A DNA stretch of 64,000 nucleotides from an uncultured Eubacteriales bacterium (GCA_934525675.1 CAKSZH010000003.1:62001-126000), one strand, 5' to 3'; positions 14,504 to 23,789 are shown, counted from the stretch's first letter. Notes: a model not told the origin generated them from the letters alone. Translations and numbers: made by a program.

Positions 14504-14713
14504 ATGAAGGCAAGACAAGTAGTAGCAATCGTTCTTTGGGTACTTACCGCACTTTCCATGTTGGGCGCAATGATGAGCGGAAATATGGCAGGAGGAAATA
14601 TTTTCACTTATATCGGATTCTTTATTCCTGCCGGAATCGGTCTTATCCTGTGGGTAACGGCAGAGAAGAGCAAGAAAAAAGACGGCAACGAAGAAGAGGA
14701 CAGCGACCAATAA
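14504..14713 (+). CDS. small two-span membrane protein
   Basis: 69 residues: a hydrophobic segment (VVAIVLWVLTALSMLGAMM), a short loop, a second one (YIGFFIPAGIGLILWVT), and a polar, acidic tail (EKSKKKDGNEEEDSDQ). GAGGT lies 9 bases before the ATG, and a TATAAT at 14455-14460 is a probable -10. Common in prophage integrase regions. Function unknown. Confidence 0.65.
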   Translation: MKARQVVAIVLWVLTALSMLGAMMSGNMAGGNIFTYIGFFIPAGIGLILWVTAEKSKKKDGNEEEDSDQ

Positions 14714-14790
14714 AAAACGCCCCTTCCGTGGACGAAGATCGGTCAAACAATCAATCGGAAATCCAAAAAAGAAACAGGTAATCACAAGGC

Positions 14791-16413
14791 ATGAAAAGGC
14801 AGGAACCACAAGAAGAATATGGCGTAATCTACGCCCGATACAGTTCGCACAAACAAAACGACGAGTCCATAGAGCAGCAGGTCGCAGAGTGCACCGCGTA
14901 TGCAGAGGCAAACAATATCCGTATCATCAAGGTGTACGACGACCATGCCGTGTCCGGACGGTCTGACAGCCGTCTTGCGTTTCAGCGGATGTTGCGCGAT
15001 GCGGCACGGAGAGAATTCAGCGTCGTGATTGCGTACAAGTCCAACCGTATCGGGCGGAATATGCTGCAAGCTCTGCAAAACGAGGACAAACTGGCGAAGT
15101 ATGGCGCGCGTGTCCTGTACGCAAAGGAGACCTTCGGGGACAACGCCGCCGGAAGATTCGCTTTGCGCACCATGATGAACGTCAACCAGTTTTACAGCGA
15201 GAACCTGAGCGAGGACGTACTCCGCGGCATGATGGACCTCGCGTCCAAGGGGAAGGTGCTCGGCATGCTTCCGCTTGGATACCGCAAAGGCGCGGACGGG
15301 TGCTACGAGATAGACCCGAATACCGCCCCTTTGGTACAGTCGATTTTCCAAAAATACGCTCACGGAGAGCGGGCTGTTGATATTCTTCAGTGGTTGAATT
15401 CAACAGGGCAGAGGACGGCGTCGAACTCGGAATGGAACCGTAATTCGCTTCGAAGTATCCTGAAGAATCAGAAATATATCGGCGTGTACAGCTTTAACGG
15501 GTACGAAAAGCGGGACGGCATCCCGCGTATTATTGATAATGATTTATGGGAGCAGGTACAGAAACAAATGCAGAGTAACAAAAAAGCCCCGCAACGTGGC
15601 AGGGCGCAGGAAGAGTATGTGTTGTCGGGGAAGTGCACTTGCGGGCACTGCGGCAGTCCGATCATCGGGATTTGCGGGACATCCAAAACCGGCGCAGTGC
15701 ATCGTTATTATCAGTGCAATAAAAACCAAAGGAGCTGTGGAAAGAAAAACGTCCGCAAGGACTGGCTGGAAGAGCTGATCGCCGATGAGACAAGGCGGTA
15801 TCTGCTCTCCCCGGAACGAATCGACTATATCGCGAAGATCTGCGCGGAGATTTCCAAAGAGGACATCGAGAAGCAGTTCGGAAGCGTTCTCCCTCAGTTA
15901 CAACGAAGGCTCGCCGACAACGAACGGGCAACGCAAAATATGATTGCCGCCATTGAGCAGGGAATCATCACCCCTACCACCAAAGACCGTCTGCTTGAAT
16001 TGGAGAAACAGCACGACTACCTGACTTCGCAGATCAAGTCGTTCACTTCAATCAAGAAGGACACGTCCGCTGAAAGAATCAAATACGTGTTGCACAAGTT
16101 CTCCGACGACACCGCCGGATCGGATCGCGCCGCAGATGTAATCCGGTGCATGGTGGCACGTGTCACCCTGTACGACGACCGCGCCGTTGTGTACTACAAT
16201 ATCTTGGATAAAAACACACCGCTTTGGTCTGAAGTTCCCTTTAACAGCCCGTTTGACCCCAATGATCCGGAGAAGGGCGGATACAAAAAAGTTCGTTTAC
16301 CGCTTAAACAGGGTCACCAATTGAAATATATCCGAACTATTTCGTTAAAGAAGTGGTTCGGATTTTTTGACCATTTAAATTTTTTATGCAACAATAAAGT
16401 TTATTATGAGTGA
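14791..16413 (+). CDS. large serine recombinase (phage integrase)
   Basis: 540 residues. The N-terminal resolvase domain has YARYSSHKQ (catalytic Ser18), the SGRSDSRLAFQRML segment and AYKSNRIGRN. The recombinase domain follows (GYRKGADGCYEIDPNTAPLVQSIF), then a zinc ribbon (CTCGHC and a later CNKNQRSC) and a coiled-coil region (residues about 370-420) that regulates direction in this class. It integrates and, with a directionality factor, excises the element. The gene lies close to one end of the element in most phages of this type, which sets the right boundary between here and 17.7 kb. Confidence 0.97.
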   Translation: MKRQEPQEEYGVIYARYSSHKQNDESIEQQVAECTAYAEANNIRIIKVYDDHAVSGRSDSRLAFQRMLRDAARREFSVVIAYKSNRIGRNMLQALQNEDKLAKYGARVLYAKETFGDNAAGRFALRTMMNVNQFYSENLSEDVLRGMMDLASKGKVLGMLPLGYRKGADGCYEIDPNTAPLVQSIFQKYAHGERAVDILQWLNSTGQRTASNSEWNRNSLRSILKNQKYIGVYSFNGYEKRDGIPRIIDNDLWEQVQKQMQSNKKAPQRGRAQEEYVLSGKCTCGHCGSPIIGICGTSKTGAVHRYYQCNKNQRSCGKKNVRKDWLEELIADETRRYLLSPERIDYIAKICAEISKEDIEKQFGSVLPQLQRRLADNERATQNMIAAIEQGIITPTTKDRLLELEKQHDYLTSQIKSFTSIKKDTSAERIKYVLHKFSDDTAGSDRAADVIRCMVARVTLYDDRAVVYYNILDKNTPLWSEVPFNSPFDPNDPEKGGYKKVRLPLKQGHQLKYIRTISLKKWFGFFDHLNFLCNNKVYYE

Positions 16414-16446
16414 AAAATGATACTGAATATAGGAGTAATATTGACT

Positions 16447-17547
16447 ATGGAGAGTTCCAAAAGGGTAGTTCTGTATCACGATAATGAAATTGAAGTAAGT
16501 GAATGGGCTGTTTCGGAAATTGAAAGTATCGGTTTAACCTTTAACGATCATTATATTTCATGCTTATTAGAAAATGATTCACCTTGGAAGCGTTGCGGAT
16601 TAACTATTTTAATCCATTACGATTTTTTAAATCGTAAATATATTGGTGTAAATGGTCTTTTAGGTCGAATTATTAAAATAGATAAAAAAGATAATCTTAT
16701 AAAACTATATGATACTGTTTTTGAAGCAGTCTTAGATTCTTTAAATGATAAGTATCTATTTAGTTTTGAAAAGTTATACTTGAATGAATCTACTTATAAA
16801 AAACAAACTCAAAAATTCTTTGGTATAAGTATTAAGATTAATACTGTTAATCCATTGATACAGCAATTGAATAAAACAATACGACGTTGCAAAAACAAGT
16901 ATTATGGAAACAATAAAGTGTTTCTTGAGATGTTTTCAGAAGAAATTTCCACAAATATGTCATTCGAGGAATACACAATACAAGGTGTTCGCTGGGAGGC
17001 GTTTACATTCGGTGCCTACATTGACAGCCTTTTAAGAGAAGGACCTGTGGATAATGATAATAAATATGTTGTTCATAACATTGAACAGTGTAAAAATTAT
17101 GATGTTCGTTTGGAAAAACTTTTTCGCCGATATTCTAAGGATGGGCAGACGTTATTTAAACAAATTTATGATCTAAAAAAAGCAAAAGGACTATTTGGTA
17201 TTTACCTTTTGTGTCTTCCTCAAATTAAAGGGTGTTATGTAGGTCAAACCAAAAAGTGTTTTGCAACTCGAATTTCACAACATTTTACAATGCCACATAC
17301 TGCATTTGATAATACCTACGTCCCGGCAGATATTCGCGAAATTTATATACTTCCATTCCGTCAAATCAGTAACCTGATTGATGTAGTCGAAGAAGATTGC
17401 ATTGCTTTTCTGGGCAAGGAAATATGTTTAAATGCAGTTGCTGGAGGCACAAGTATTGAGTTTATCAAATCAGAGAATTATGATCCAAGTCAATATTTAC
17501 TTTCAAATGACTTATTAAAAGCGACCTTAAATATTATTAGTAAATGA
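16447..17547 (+). CDS. GIY-YIG nuclease-domain protein, AT-rich cargo gene
   Basis: A 366-residue protein. The C-terminal domain carries a full GIY-YIG set: GIYLLCLPQIKGCYVG (the GIY and YVG), then ATRISQH (Arg and His), EEDCIAF (the catalytic Glu) and CLNAVAGG (Asn). The N-terminal 250 residues have no recognised domain. Codons are strongly AT-biased, unlike the neighbours on both sides, which points to separate acquisition. The ATG at 16447 is preferred over one at 16417, but neither has an ideal site. It starts just behind the integrase at the element end, a common slot for defence or other cargo genes. Confidence 0.75.
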   Translation: MESSKRVVLYHDNEIEVSEWAVSEIESIGLTFNDHYISCLLENDSPWKRCGLTILIHYDFLNRKYIGVNGLLGRIIKIDKKDNLIKLYDTVFEAVLDSLNDKYLFSFEKLYLNESTYKKQTQKFFGISIKINTVNPLIQQLNKTIRRCKNKYYGNNKVFLEMFSEEISTNMSFEEYTIQGVRWEAFTFGAYIDSLLREGPVDNDNKYVVHNIEQCKNYDVRLEKLFRRYSKDGQTLFKQIYDLKKAKGLFGIYLLCLPQIKGCYVGQTKKCFATRISQHFTMPHTAFDNTYVPADIREIYILPFRQISNLIDVVEEDCIAFLGKEICLNAVAGGTSIEFIKSENYDPSQYLLSNDLLKATLNIISK

Positions 17548-17710
17548 CAGATAATTATCAATTTGATATAGAAAATATACTGCTTTGGGTAATGTTGCGG
17601 TTTAACGTGTCGAGATATTAATTTTGACTTTATATTCATCTTAACGTGAAAAATAACCGATATTGATTCCCGTAAATTACGGGTTGAATTGTTGAAGTCG
17701 CGCTTCACTC
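17548..17710. other. AT-rich stretch containing the likely right end of the prophage
   Basis: No gene is seen here. Base composition changes from AT-rich to host-like just before the promoter at 17711. The attachment site should lie in or next to this stretch, but its core cannot be identified without the other end. Confidence 0.4.
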
Positions 17711-17739
17711 TTGTATTCAGTGACAGAATGTGATACAAT
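17711..17739 (+). promoter_or_regulatory. promoter of the NUDIX gene
   Basis: TTGTAT (17711-17716), 17-base spacer, TACAAT (17734-17739), 33 bases ahead of the ATG at 17772. Confidence 0.7.
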
Positions 17740-17771
17740 GTATCCGGAATCAAAGAAGGGAAGTGTTCCAT

Positions 17772-18338
17772 ATGGAGTTTAAGGATTTTGAGGAAAAAAA
17801 GCTTTCCTCCGAGGAAATATTCAAGGGACGGGTCACACACCTGATCCGGGATAAGGTCGCGCTTCCGAACGGCAGAACTTCCACGAGGGAGGTTGTCCGT
17901 CATGTCGGTGCCGTGTGTGTCGTTCCACTGACCGACAACGGAGAGGTCATTTGTGTCCGGCAGTTCCGGTACCCGCATTACGAGGTGCTCACCGAGATTC
18001 CGGCGGGCAAGTTGGATACGCGAGAGGAAGACCCAAGGGAGGCGGCTCTCCGCGAGCTGCGCGAGGAGACAGGTGCACGTACCGCAAAGCTCACGCCACT
18101 CGGCAAGCTGTATTCCTCCCCGGCAATTTTTGACGAGGTGATCCACATGTACCTTGCGGAAGAGCTGACGATCGGGGAAACCGACCCGGATGAGGACGAG
18201 TGTCTGGAGATTATCCGCATTCCGCTTGACGAGTTGGTCGACCGGATCCTCGCGGGTGAGATCCCCGATGCCAAAACGCAGGCGGCGGTCATGCGGGTTT
18301 ATGAAATGAAGCGAAGGGAAAAGCTGAAATCATGTTGA
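17772..18338 (+). CDS. nudF: NUDIX hydrolase, ADP-ribose pyrophosphatase type
   Basis: 188 residues. The NUDIX box (GX5EX7REUXEEXGU) lies at residues 79-101 with REL and REET intact. The sequence around it (VRQFRYPHYEVLTEIPAGKLD before, YSSPAIFDEVIHMYLAEEL after) is typical of ADP-ribose pyrophosphatases, which split ADP-ribose to AMP and ribose 5-phosphate. GAAGGGAAG precedes the ATG. First gene of a two-gene operon with the DUF1934 gene, and the first host gene right of the prophage. Confidence 0.9.
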   Translation: MEFKDFEEKKLSSEEIFKGRVTHLIRDKVALPNGRTSTREVVRHVGAVCVVPLTDNGEVICVRQFRYPHYEVLTEIPAGKLDTREEDPREAALRELREETGARTAKLTPLGKLYSSPAIFDEVIHMYLAEELTIGETDPDEDECLEIIRIPLDELVDRILAGEIPDAKTQAAVMRVYEMKRREKLKSC

Positions 18339-18940
18339 AAAAGGTCAGAATATCGCTCCATACCGAACGGCACGAGGTCGCCGGAAGCCTGCAGGACCTT
18401 CCGGATATTGAGGAAAACGGTCTGCCGGACGGGTATCTTTCTTTTCCGACTGCGGAGGAGATGCATGCAGGTGTAGCGGATGCCGACGCCGGGGACAACG
18501 ACGATCCGCTGATTATGGAAATGACCACTGAGGGCTCCTTGCATGATGACGGAAACCGTATCGAGATCCGCTATGCGGAGAGCAAACTGTCCGGAATGGA
18601 AGGGGCGCGGACGCTGGTCGCCTTCAACCGCTCCGATCCGCAGTTTTTGTCCATGGTGCGGAGCGGTACCGTCAGTACCGCGCTCAGCTTTGAGACCGGA
18701 AAACGTTACATCTGCTCATACCATACCCCGCTCATGCCGTTTGAGGTCTGTATCTATACGATTCTGGTGAATAACCGCTTTGAGGAAACGGGCAGAATCG
18801 ATCTGGAGTATATCATTGAGATTCGCGGGGCACAGTCCGAACATTGCAGACTCTCCCTTGAACTCCGGGATACCTGTGAGTCCCCGTTCCCGGGTGTATC
18901 CGCGGAGAGCGCACCGGATGTTTCTTCGGAACAGCATTGA
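18332..18940 (+). CDS. DUF1934 (YwiB-like) beta-barrel protein
   Basis: 202 residues. Core segments (DPLIMEMTTEGSLHDDGNRIEIRYAES, LVAFNRSDPQFLSMVRSG, then FEVCIYTILVNNRFEETGRIDLEYII) match DUF1934, a calycin-like beta-barrel family of unknown function. It is longer than usual because of an acidic insert near residues 25-60 and a C-terminal tail. It overlaps the NUDIX gene by 7 bases. Confidence 0.85.
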   Translation: MLKKVRISLHTERHEVAGSLQDLPDIEENGLPDGYLSFPTAEEMHAGVADADAGDNDDPLIMEMTTEGSLHDDGNRIEIRYAESKLSGMEGARTLVAFNRSDPQFLSMVRSGTVSTALSFETGKRYICSYHTPLMPFEVCIYTILVNNRFEETGRIDLEYIIEIRGAQSEHCRLSLELRDTCESPFPGVSAESAPDVSSEQH

Positions 18941-18949
18941 CCGGTTTGC

Positions 18950-19031
18950 GCGGCGGGGACGGGCGACTTCCGCCTCTCGCCTCGCCAACTCCGGCGGCTC
19001 GGCGAAGACTTCCGCCGCCCGTCCCCGCCGC
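18950..19031. repeat. GC-rich palindromic intergenic element, copy 1
   Basis: Perfect 16-bp arms at 18950-18965 and 19016-19031 (GCGGCGGGGACGGGCG and its complement). The inside carries GGGCGACTTCCG, CGCCAACTCCGGCGG and TTCCGCCGCCCG, all shared with copy 2 at 29234-29312. It lies just after the DUF1934 stop and before a terminator. Confidence 0.75.
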
Positions 19032-19048
19032 TTGGTTCCCATATTCCA

Positions 19049-19085
19049 AACAACGAGCCGTCGCCTATGGCGACGGCTCGTTGTT
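19049..19085 (+). terminator. strong hairpin terminator after the NUDIX-DUF1934 operon
   Basis: A perfect 17-bp stem (AACAACGAGCCGTCGCC and complement) with a 3-base loop, ending TTGTTTC. It may act in both directions, since the next gene ends at 19127 from the right. Confidence 0.8.
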
Positions 19086-19126
19086 TCGGTTATACTCCGC
19101 TTGCGGCGAAATTTACCTGTATTGCT

Positions 19127-19780
19127 TTACTCCAGTTGCAGACTGTCGCACTCCAGAAAGGCGTGCGCGCCGAGCAGGGAATCGGTCGGAATCAGACGTG
19201 ACGCCCCGCACTTGCGGCAGGTCACCCGGATTCCGCCGTCCAGTACCTCCGCGTCAAATGTCCGGTTGGCAAAGTCTTCAGATGCGGGATCACATTTGCA
19301 ATAAATCTTTCCTTCCGCATCCAGTTCGTTGATGACGTACATGATGATCTCGTTGATTTGCGGGTCGGGTAGATCCTCCTCGTCTGTGTGGAGCGCCTCC
19401 AGACTGTTAACCCCGCACTTTTCCAGAAGGTCCAAAAGCTCCAGCTCCGAGCGCGCCAGCTCCGCTTTGACATGATTTGCTTCCCCGATAAAACAGATGT
19501 TGATGTCTGTGTACGGACAGGAGAGCACGAACAGATCCTTGTCAAAAAAAACCGCGGGAGATAACGTGAAGGTGTGCGGCTTGGGACAGACCATGCACGG
19601 AACCGTCAGCGTGATTTTTCCGTCCGCCCGATGGACGATCGGCATTTCGCTCTTCCCGCAGGTACATTTGAGCTTGACCATGTCTGCGGTCAGAGAAAAG
19701 ACACCGACAATGCTCATCACACCGGAGCCGCAGTGCGGACAACGGTATGCAACGGTGGTTTGTTTGGCATCAAGTATCAT
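19127..19780 (-). CDS. hypothetical zinc-ribbon protein
   Basis: 217 residues with CxxC pairs along the chain: YRCPHCGSG near the start, KCTCGKSE, VPCMVCPK, then CKCDPASED and TCRKCGASR near the end. This suggests two or more zinc knuckles around a mixed alpha/beta core. I chose the ATG at 19780 because AAAGG lies 9 bases upstream; the ATG at 19789 would touch that site. Single gene, facing the DUF1934 operon tail to tail. Function unknown. Confidence 0.75.
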   Translation of the reverse strand: MILDAKQTTVAYRCPHCGSGVMSIVGVFSLTADMVKLKCTCGKSEMPIVHRADGKITLTVPCMVCPKPHTFTLSPAVFFDKDLFVLSCPYTDINICFIGEANHVKAELARSELELLDLLEKCGVNSLEALHTDEEDLPDPQINEIIMYVINELDAEGKIYCKCDPASEDFANRTFDAEVLDGGIRVTCRKCGASRLIPTDSLLGAHAFLECDSLQLE

Positions 19781-20052
19781 GTTCATCATCCTTTGGTTGA
19801 ATTTGCAAAGCGGGTAGGAAACGGGGCGGCTGTACGCTTTTTTGTAAGAACCCTCCGATTATGCGCAATCCCGGACACCGGAAGCGCCCGGAGAAGCCGA
19901 CGGTGGTTCCAGGGCGCTCCCCGTTACCCGAAGCGACGTTGCGCACTGTCAAAAGTATATGCAGGCGCTCCGCAATCGGTTTTTCTGATTGAACAAAATG
20001 GCACGGACGATGCCATGCCATTTTGCTATGAATGTCGATCCGTTTCTCCGGA
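19781..20052. other. intergenic stretch with foldase terminator
   Basis: About 270 bases without a gene. It holds the terminator at 19995-20024 and probably the promoter of the zinc-ribbon gene, which I could not place with confidence. Confidence 0.5.
19995..20024 (-). terminator. terminator of the foldase gene
   Basis: AAAATGGCA (19995-20003) and TGCCATTTT (20016-20024) pair; on the minus strand it follows the foldase stop at 20053 and ends in TTTTGTT. Confidence 0.7.
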
Positions 20053-21723
20053 TCAGAGGTAGTTGGAATACTTTCCGCAAACCTTATCGTCAAAGTTCAC
20101 GGAGTATTTTTTGGACATGGAATTGAACCATTCCTCATTGAGGTTGTCCAGAATTGCATCGTGGCAACCGCCGTGCCAGATTTCGGTGCCCTTGTTGATA
20201 AGAACCAGATAGTAGGTGTCCTTCTTGACGGTGGTTTCTTTGCCGTTTGCATCCTTTTCCTTGGTGCTCGTTTCCGCCTTGATGAGCTTGTATTTGCCCA
20301 CCTTTGCGTCAGAGATCCAGTCATCCACTTCCGTTACCTTGACTTTGTTCGAAGAGGAGTATTTCGCAATGTTGGTGTACTTGAGCTGCTTTGCTTCGTC
20401 GGAGATGTCCTTGTTGATAGTCTCCGCAAGGCTCTTCATCGCGTCGGCGGTTTTTTCGCCCTTTTCAAACTGCTCAAGCACGGAGTTTGCAAACGCCTCG
20501 ATGGTGGAGGGCTTGGTGATCTCGGGATTGACCGTGATGGGGAGATAGGAAATATCCTGATCCATCAGATAGGTGTTCTTTTCCGGAACGGTGATGAGGT
20601 GATAAATCACGCACTTCTTGGATCCCTCCACAACGAAGGTCTTGCCGACCTTGACATCGCCGGGGTTCTTGTCCTTGTCGCCCTTCCACTCGCCGGAGAA
20701 CATCCATTCCTGATAATTATCCGTCGTGCTGCGATCACCGTATGCGAGCTTGGTGGTCTTGTCTTCCAGGAGCTTTTCTACTTCCTTCTTGAGATCTTCT
20801 TCCGACTTGTCGTTATTGCCGCTTTCCTTTTTGTAGAATTCGGTGAACATCGTCTTGAATTCGTCATAGGACGATGCCTCAGCCAGCTTCTTTGCTGCCT
20901 CAACCATTTCATCGGTCTTGGTGTCAGCTGTGTAGCTGAAGTAACGGATCACGGAGAAGTCGGTCTTGTGCTCGTCATAGTACTTGTTAATGTTGTCCTC
21001 GGTGATGCTGTCGTCGTGGTCATTGTTGATTTTCTTCTGATAGGAACTTGCAAGCAGCTGGAGCTCATATGCCGCGCGGAAGTCCTTTTCCTTGACACCG
21101 GTACCATAGTTCTGGGAAATGTAGGAGGACAGGCTCATGTTTTTCTTGCTTGCGGTTTCCTTGAGGCTTTCTACTTCCTTGTCGATGGTCTTGTAGTCTT
21201 CATCGGTCAGGGTAAAGCCGGCAGCCTTTGCTGCCTCGCAGTAGACAAGCATGCTCTTAACGCTGGACTTGGTGCTGGAGAGGAAGTAGTCAAACCAGGT
21301 GGAACCGGACTTTTTGTCCTTGACCTGCTTGTCAAGATCCTTGTTCGGGTTGTAGCCGAGCATCTGCTGATACCAATCCGCGAAGGACTTGCCGCTGCTC
21401 GAGCCGTAGATCATAGAATAGTAATAAGCGTACTGGTATGCCTGCATATTGTATGCCTGAAGGGTGCCGTTGAAATAAACGGACATCATGGTACCTGTGA
21501 CCGTGTAGTTCTCGGAAGTGACCGAGGTCTTGGCACGGCGCATAACGCCGTTGACGTTGAGGATGCTGAATACCACACCCACGACGACTGCAAGGACAAG
21601 TACCAGAGCGACGAGGGGTGCTACCCACTTCGGCGCAGGCTTGTGCTGCTTTTTGTTGAACTTTTCGGGGTTATTGAGCTTTTCTTCTGCGTGAACAGCT
21701 CTTGATCTGCTTCCTTTTCCCAT
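20053..21723 (-). CDS. membrane-anchored foldase-like protein (PrsA/SurA N-terminal type)
   Basis: 556 residues. A basic cytoplasmic N-terminus (MGKGSRSRAVHAEEKLNNPEKFNKK) is followed by one membrane span (about residues 35-57, WVAPLVALVLVLAVVVGVVF) and a large Lys-rich extracellular part. Helical segments such as SADWYQQMLGYNPN-like, DEDYKTIDKEVESLKE and YISQNYGTGVKEKDFRAAYE resemble the SurA/PrsA chaperone region, and a later ISDAKVGKYKLIKAET...YYLVLI part could be a degenerate rotamase. No lipobox, so it is anchored by the span. It probably helps fold secreted proteins outside the membrane. AAGGTGG lies before the ATG at 21723. Confidence 0.7.
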   Translation of the reverse strand: MGKGSRSRAVHAEEKLNNPEKFNKKQHKPAPKWVAPLVALVLVLAVVVGVVFSILNVNGVMRRAKTSVTSENYTVTGTMMSVYFNGTLQAYNMQAYQYAYYYSMIYGSSSGKSFADWYQQMLGYNPNKDLDKQVKDKKSGSTWFDYFLSSTKSSVKSMLVYCEAAKAAGFTLTDEDYKTIDKEVESLKETASKKNMSLSSYISQNYGTGVKEKDFRAAYELQLLASSYQKKINNDHDDSITEDNINKYYDEHKTDFSVIRYFSYTADTKTDEMVEAAKKLAEASSYDEFKTMFTEFYKKESGNNDKSEEDLKKEVEKLLEDKTTKLAYGDRSTTDNYQEWMFSGEWKGDKDKNPGDVKVGKTFVVEGSKKCVIYHLITVPEKNTYLMDQDISYLPITVNPEITKPSTIEAFANSVLEQFEKGEKTADAMKSLAETINKDISDEAKQLKYTNIAKYSSSNKVKVTEVDDWISDAKVGKYKLIKAETSTKEKDANGKETTVKKDTYYLVLINKGTEIWHGGCHDAILDNLNEEWFNSMSKKYSVNFDDKVCGKYSNYL

Positions 21724-21912
21724 GTTGCGGGCCCACCTTTTCTCAATCAATATGAATTTTTGCGGGAGAGGTTCACTCCCGGATACAGAACAAATCTCAT
21801 TATAAAACTGTTATAAGTTATGGATTTGAACTATTTATGAATGAATAATGAATTTTGACGAATGCTGTGTGAAAAACCTGTGTTATCTGCGCGATACGTG
21901 TCGCTTGGGAAA

Positions 21913-23589
21913 TCAGACATCCATCAGAATGGGGAGAATCATCGGCTTGCGCTTGGTCTTGGAGAAGAGGAAGCGCGTCAGCTCGTCCTTGAGCCGGTTT
22001 TTGATCTCCATGCGGTCGCGGATATGATTTTCAAAGCAGTCCGCAAGCACGCCGTAGGCGACCTGCCTGGCTTCGTCCATCAGTTCCTCGGATTCGCGGA
22101 CGTACACAAAGCCGCGGGAGACGATGTCTGGTCCCGAAAGCATGTAGCCTTCTCCCGTGTCCACCGTTGCGACGACGACGATGATACCGTCCTCGGAGAG
22201 GTGCTTGCGGTCGCGCAGGACAATGTTGCCGACGTCACCGACACCGGAGCCGTCGATCAGCGTGTTGCCCGCGGGAACGGTTCCGTTGAACCGGGCGCCC
22301 TTGCGGTCGATCTCCAGTACCTTGCCGATTTCTGAAATAAAGATGTCCTCATCCTTCATGCCCATGAACTTCGCAAGATCACGGTTTGCGGCAAGGTGCC
22401 GGCTTTCGCCGTGGATCGGCATGAAGTATTTCGGCTTGGTCAGCGCCTGCATGAGCTTCAACTCCTCCTGGCAGGCGTGTCCGGAAACGTGAACCTCCGA
22501 GGCGTCGTTCATGACCGCGATGTTGCGGCGGGACAGCTCGTTGATGATGCGCCCCACCAGTTTTTCGTTGCCGGGGATAGCGCTTGCCGACAGGATGACC
22601 AGGTCGGAAGGACCCAGCGTGACCTGCGAGTGATCGGAGAACGCCATTCGGTAGAGCGCTGACATCGGTTCTCCTTGCGTGCCGGTCGTGATGAGTGTCA
22701 GCTCCTCCGGCTTGAAACGTCTGATCTCCGCGAGATCCACGATCAGTCCCTCCGGCACCTTCATGTAGCCAAGCTCAATTGCCGCATTGACGATGTTAAT
22801 CATGCTACGGCCCGTGATGGCGACTTTGCGCTTGTGCTTGGCACTGATGTCAAGGATCTGCTGAACGCGGTGTACGTTGGAGGAGAAGGTTGCGATGACG
22901 ATCCGCTTGTTCTGGTTCGCGGTGAAGATGTTCTCCAGCGATGCGCCGACCTTGCGCTCGGACGGGGTATGCCCCGGACGCTCCGCGTTGGTCGATTCGC
23001 AAAGCAGGAGCAGAACGCCCTTATTGCCCAGCTCGCCGAGACGGACGACGTTCATCATCTCGCCTTCGATCGGGCTGACATCCAGCTTGAAGTCACCGGT
23101 GTGAATGACGGTGCCGAGCGGTGTCTGAACCGCAATACAGCACGCGTCCGCGATGGAGTGGTTGACGCGGATGAACTCTGCCGTGAACACGCCGAGCTTG
23201 ACCGTATCTCCTGCACTGACCACGCGGAAATCCGGACGGAAGGAGGGCTTGTGTTCCTCCAGCTTGTTCCGGATGATACCGAGCGTCAGCTTGGTGCCGT
23301 ACACCGGAACATTCATGAGGTCCAGCAGATACGGAACGCCGCCGATGTGGTCCTCGTGCCCGTGCGTGAGCAGGACGCCGCGGATCTTTTCGCGGTTGTT
23401 CATCAGATAAGTGAAATCCGGTATGACCAGATCAACCCCAGGCATATCCTCATCCGGAAAGCCGAGACCGCAGTCAATGATGATCATATCGTTTTCGTAT
23501 TCAATCACGGTGAGGTTTTTACCGATCTCACCGAGACCGCCGAGGGGGATGATTTTCAGTTTCCCGGCGGGTTTTCCTCTTCTTGGCAT
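21913..23589 (-). CDS. rnj: ribonuclease J
   Basis: 558 residues, the normal RNase J length. The metallo-beta-lactamase motif HGHEDH lies at 76-81, with DCG (about 39-41) before it, and later GDFKLD, the beta-CASP region (TFSSNVHRVQQI, and GTQGEPMSAL), and HVSGHA. The C-terminal domain is complete. It is the main 5'-3' exonuclease and endonuclease for mRNA turnover and rRNA maturation in Firmicutes. AGGT lies ahead of the ATG at 23589. It is transcribed from the consensus promoter at 23790-23818 with a leader of about 190 bases. Confidence 0.96.
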   Translation of the reverse strand: MPRRGKPAGKLKIIPLGGLGEIGKNLTVIEYENDMIIIDCGLGFPDEDMPGVDLVIPDFTYLMNNREKIRGVLLTHGHEDHIGGVPYLLDLMNVPVYGTKLTLGIIRNKLEEHKPSFRPDFRVVSAGDTVKLGVFTAEFIRVNHSIADACCIAVQTPLGTVIHTGDFKLDVSPIEGEMMNVVRLGELGNKGVLLLLCESTNAERPGHTPSERKVGASLENIFTANQNKRIVIATFSSNVHRVQQILDISAKHKRKVAITGRSMINIVNAAIELGYMKVPEGLIVDLAEIRRFKPEELTLITTGTQGEPMSALYRMAFSDHSQVTLGPSDLVILSASAIPGNEKLVGRIINELSRRNIAVMNDASEVHVSGHACQEELKLMQALTKPKYFMPIHGESRHLAANRDLAKFMGMKDEDIFISEIGKVLEIDRKGARFNGTVPAGNTLIDGSGVGDVGNIVLRDRKHLSEDGIIVVVATVDTGEGYMLSGPDIVSRGFVYVRESEELMDEARQVAYGVLADCFENHIRDRMEIKNRLKDELTRFLFSKTKRKPMILPILMDV

Positions 23590-23789
23590 AAAACTACCTG
23601 TGCTGCCGGAAGCGGCAGCATCCTTTCCTTGATCCTGATATTTGTCTGACCGGTGCTCTTGAAAAAAGCACACAAAAAGAAACCTCAGAGACGCAAAGCA
23701 AACGCTCTCTTTGCGCCCCCCGGAGGCTGATGTCCTGCTTTCAGAAACAACGGCGACCTGTCGTCGCCGCTACGATCAAAACTTCATTT

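Noticed and set aside
17490..18146. 218-codon minus-strand frame across the prophage boundary
   Set aside because: Shadow of the NUDIX gene, no ribosome site, crosses a composition break.
20032..21705. 557-codon open frame on the + strand
   Set aside because: Exact shadow of the foldase gene; the Val/Leu-rich translation is the complement of a Lys/Glu-rich protein.
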